Of a stretch of 64,000 bases of DNA, positions 61,651-64,000 are shown piece by piece (position 1 is the stretch's first letter; each line of letters opens with the position of its first letter). The stretch is from Nitzschia sp. pyKryTriq1 (lineage: Eukaryota; Bacillariophyta; Bacillariophyceae; Bacillariales; Bacillariaceae): positions 310,001 to 374,000 of the forward strand of contig OY101117.1 of the NCBI GenBank assembly GCA_956465555.1. The letters run 5' to 3'. The position numbers and the translations under genes are program-made. The notes below the pieces were generated by a model. It was not told where the DNA came from. It did not search any database and saw only the letters and a program-made list of their open reading frames with translations.

Positions 61651-64000
61651 ATGAATCGAAGGGAGCTCTCTTCGCAGATTTTCATCTCTCCCAAAGATAA
61701 AAACAAACGGCACAGAGCGATTCATCAGGCCAATGCTTGGAAAACAGCAAGATCGTCCGGGGATGATGATGATAATTTATTTGATCGACCATTTGAGACG
61801 TCTAATGATAGTAGTACTACCGGAACGGGTGGTGATGCGTTGAATCGGCGGAAACGACGACTGCGCGAAGCCAAGGAACAAGCCATAACAGGAAGTGTGG
61901 AAGCCCAGCGGCGTCGTCAACAACAACACGAGCAGGCGACATTGAACAATCTTAAAATGCAGCGGATACTGGAACAGCGTCGAATATTTGATAAGCGACT
62001 CAAGGAGGATATAGCCATGAAAAAGGCGGAAATCAAAGAAAAGGGACGGCCCAAGCGAAAGACGCGTCTGAAAAAGATTATTCGGCGGAAAATAATCAAG
62101 ACTGTTTTACGGAAACATCCACCACCAGTGGAAGTAGAAGAAGATGAAGACTTTACGGAAGTCGAGTTTGACGATGATGAAGAGGAAGATGGGGTTGTTA
62201 TGGACGAGGATGAAAGCGACGTGGAGGAAGAAATCGTTTTCGGGGACGACGATGAAAGCGACGTGGAGGAAGAAATCGTTTTCGGGGACGTAGACGACGA
62301 AGTGGCGGAAGAAACCTTTCACGAAGACCAGGACGATGAAGTGGCAGAAGAAACCTTTCACGAAGACCAGGACGATGAAGTGGCCGAAGAATCCTTTCAC
62401 GAGGACGAAGGTGACGAAATGGTCGAAGAAACCTTTCACGAGGACGAAGATGGGGACGAGGAACAATTCTTCGCCAGTATTCGTGCTGAAAATGATGAGG
62501 AAGAAGTGAGCCTGACTGAATCTGAACAATTTCAACGAGAGCAAGACGAGCTGTTCCGTCTTGCAGCCGAACGCCAAGCAGAAGAGGAAGAGGATCTACT
62601 CTGGGAAGAGGAAGAACTGATGCGCGAAGAGGAAGCGCGGCGTCTCGCCGAAGAAGAGGAGGAGTTCAGACAACAACTTTCTCCAGAGGAACAACGAACG
62701 CAGACTCTTCAAGATATGATTCGCTCACGACCAGCTCTCAAACCCGGTTCCTCAAAGAGAGTCAAACCACCAGGCGAAGAAAGCGTTCTGGATGAGAAAA
62801 TTGGGTATCGGAGTCCATCTCTTATGGCATTAGTCAACCAAGCAAGGTTTGAGCTTCGCCCCCCGCCACCGAAAGAACACAGGGAAGAATTTAATCCGGT
62901 GGTTCAGGATGCTGCCTCCATTGCTCGGCTAGTGAGACTTAACGAGTACGTTATCGAAGCCCAAGGTCAGAGGGACCTCAAAGACTTCAACACGACCTCA
63001 ACAGACAGCTCGTATTCCACTTGGGAGAAAAATCATTCTCAAAGGGGGCAGAGCCGGAAACCAGTTCAACGCGGGAACCGCTCGAATACACAGATCGTGG
63101 TTAACGAGGCTGCTACATTAGGAAAACTGAGAAGCACACGAAAATTAGACGAAGCTGGCCTCTCTGCTTTTGAGGAAATAATCGATATCGACGATCTTGG
63201 TGACGAAAAGTACGACGGGGCTAGGGTATTTCGAACTGAGCATCTCATTGATCGCCATGTGGGAGCAACTCGACAGACAGACTGGACTCCAGATTACGAC
63301 GACGAAGAATACCGCACATTGGATGATGTAACATTGCCAACATCCGTTCAACCTCGATTCATCCCGAAGAAGACTGACAAGACGCATCAAGAACTAAGGG
63401 AAGAGCTTTCTCGAACTGTAGCGGAAGGTTACTGGGACCGATACTATCGGTTAGAGCGACCAGGTGCCAAGCTTAATGTGACACCAGGTTGTTTCTGTAA
63501 ATACTGTGGCTCGGCCAACGCCTGGCAGACATATGCGTACCAGAAAAAATGGGCTGATGACCGACTTCCTCCAAAGGAACAATTGAGCGAAAATGAGGAC
63601 CCCAGTAAATTTGGGTATATCTCACGTCTTTACCTTCCAGATGAAACGCCGGAAGATATTGATTTTGTTGACCTCAAAGAGCCGGATGAGCCAACGAAGA
63701 AAGAATACGATCTAGGATCAGTAGATGGCAGCTGCTCTGTTGACTTTTCACTTGGAAGCCTTGATTTTATCTATGAAACTGACGATGACGGGTTTTCTTC
63801 CGAAGACAAGGAAGAGAACTCGCAGCGTGCTTTCGGCTCTGAGAGATCGCAACCAGAGGGAAACAATACGATACCGAGTGTCACCGAGGAGGCAATCCCT
63901 CGAACTACTCCTACCAATATTGCTGCCCTGGAAACTGTCTTCGTGGCTGCATCTCAGCCGTCTGAGGGATCGTCACCCGAGGAAAGCAATATAGTACCGG
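61651..64000 (+). CDS. Long charged protein with acidic repeats, runs off right edge
   Basis: One frame stays open from a stop at 61567 to the end of the window. The first ATG is at 61651 (MNRRELSSQIFISPKDKNKR), giving 783 codons so far. CTCTCTTCGCAG just before the Ile at 61678 looks like a 3' splice site, so the true start may be in an upstream exon. The N-terminal ~170 residues are basic and helical (RRKRRLREAKEQ, KRKTRLKKIIRRK). Six acidic repeats of 13-14 residues follow at about 62206-62455 (DESDVEEEIVFGD twice, DDEVAEETFHEDQ and variants four times), then an E/R-rich helix. Near 63485 comes a CxC-x2-C motif (GCFCKYCGSANAWQTYAYQK) in a less charged region. A nuclear or cytoskeletal scaffold would fit, but no family was recognised. 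Confidence 0.7.
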   Translation, partial: MNRRELSSQIFISPKDKNKRHRAIHQANAWKTARSSGDDDDNLFDRPFETSNDSSTTGTGGDALNRRKRRLREAKEQAITGSVEAQRRRQQQHEQATLNNLKMQRILEQRRIFDKRLKEDIAMKKAEIKEKGRPKRKTRLKKIIRRKIIKTVLRKHPPPVEVEEDEDFTEVEFDDDEEEDGVVMDEDESDVEEEIVFGDDDESDVEEEIVFGDVDDEVAEETFHEDQDDEVAEETFHEDQDDEVAEESFHEDEGDEMVEETFHEDEDGDEEQFFASIRAENDEEEVSLTESEQFQREQDELFRLAAERQAEEEEDLLWEEEELMREEEARRLAEEEEEFRQQLSPEEQRTQTLQDMIRSRPALKPGSSKRVKPPGEESVLDEKIGYRSPSLMALVNQARFELRPPPPKEHREEFNPVVQDAASIARLVRLNEYVIEAQGQRDLKDFNTTSTDSSYSTWEKNHSQRGQSRKPVQRGNRSNTQIVVNEAATLGKLRSTRKLDEAGLSAFEEIIDIDDLGDEKYDGARVFRTEHLIDRHVGATRQTDWTPDYDDEEYRTLDDVTLPTSVQPRFIPKKTDKTHQELREELSRTVAEGYWDRYYRLERPGAKLNVTPGCFCKYCGSANAWQTYAYQKKWADDRLPPKEQLSENEDPSKFGYISRLYLPDETPEDIDFVDLKEPDEPTKKEYDLGSVDGSCSVDFSLGSLDFIYETDDDGFSSEDKEENSQRAFGSERSQPEGNNTIPSVTEEAIPRTTPTNIAALETVFVAASQPSEGSSPEESNIVP

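Overview
This looks like nuclear DNA of a photosynthetic stramenopile, most likely a pennate diatom. The evidence is short GT-AG introns of about 65-160 bp, protein-like exons full of His, Gln, Ser and Asn runs written by trinucleotide repeats, an ABC1-type kinase whose signal peptide ends in the ASAF motif used for import into red-lineage plastids, and a large fungal-type NAD glutamate dehydrogenase. The species is not named by anything in the window. No rRNA, tRNA, CRISPR array, virus-like element or intact transposon was recognised.

Layout. 1-5.7 kb: the 3' part of a secreted-protein gene, a doubtful small gene and an HxxxD acyltransferase with a frame break. 5.7-14.2 kb: two tandem five-exon paralogues of a ~1,215-residue multipass membrane protein whose C-terminal half resembles STRA6, the retinol-binding-protein receptor. 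14.3-23.6 kb: NAD-GDH, proteasome chaperone PSMG3, a Rossmann methyltransferase-like protein and a plastid ABC1 kinase. 24.2-35.8 kb: a two-domain Golgi-type glycosyltransferase, a protein with a TPP1/ACD-like OB fold, a coiled-coil membrane protein, a tiny double zinc-finger protein, a sulfotransferase and a small single-span protein. 37-44.8 kb: a small hypothetical, a receptor-like protein with three copies of an unfamiliar cysteine module, a short-chain dehydrogenase and a fused MPC1-MPC2 pyruvate carrier. 45-56.6 kb: a foldback element, two four-span membrane proteins, a membrane-anchored histidine-phosphatase-like protein, an orphan P-type ATPase actuator domain and a SulP-STAS-cNMP transporter. 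57-64 kb: an FkbM methyltransferase, a helical hypothetical and a long acidic-repeat protein that leaves the window.

The genes do not form one pathway. Two themes recur. One is secretory or Golgi modification (acyltransferase, two-domain glycosyltransferase, sulfotransferase, FkbM methyltransferase), as expected for glycan-rich diatom walls. The other is mitochondrial carbon and nitrogen entry (NAD-GDH, pyruvate carrier). Gene-free DNA is dotted with short GTAC- and CTAG-centred palindromes.

The most notable observations are the MPC1-MPC2 fusion with an extra linker helix, the possible telomere-type OB-fold protein, the duplicated STRA6-like genes with mosaic identity, the triple-module ectodomain protein and the lone actuator domain. 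Three host genes show single-base frame discrepancies and one an in-frame TAG, which may be assembly errors or real lesions. Exon borders were read by eye from splice consensus and reading frame.
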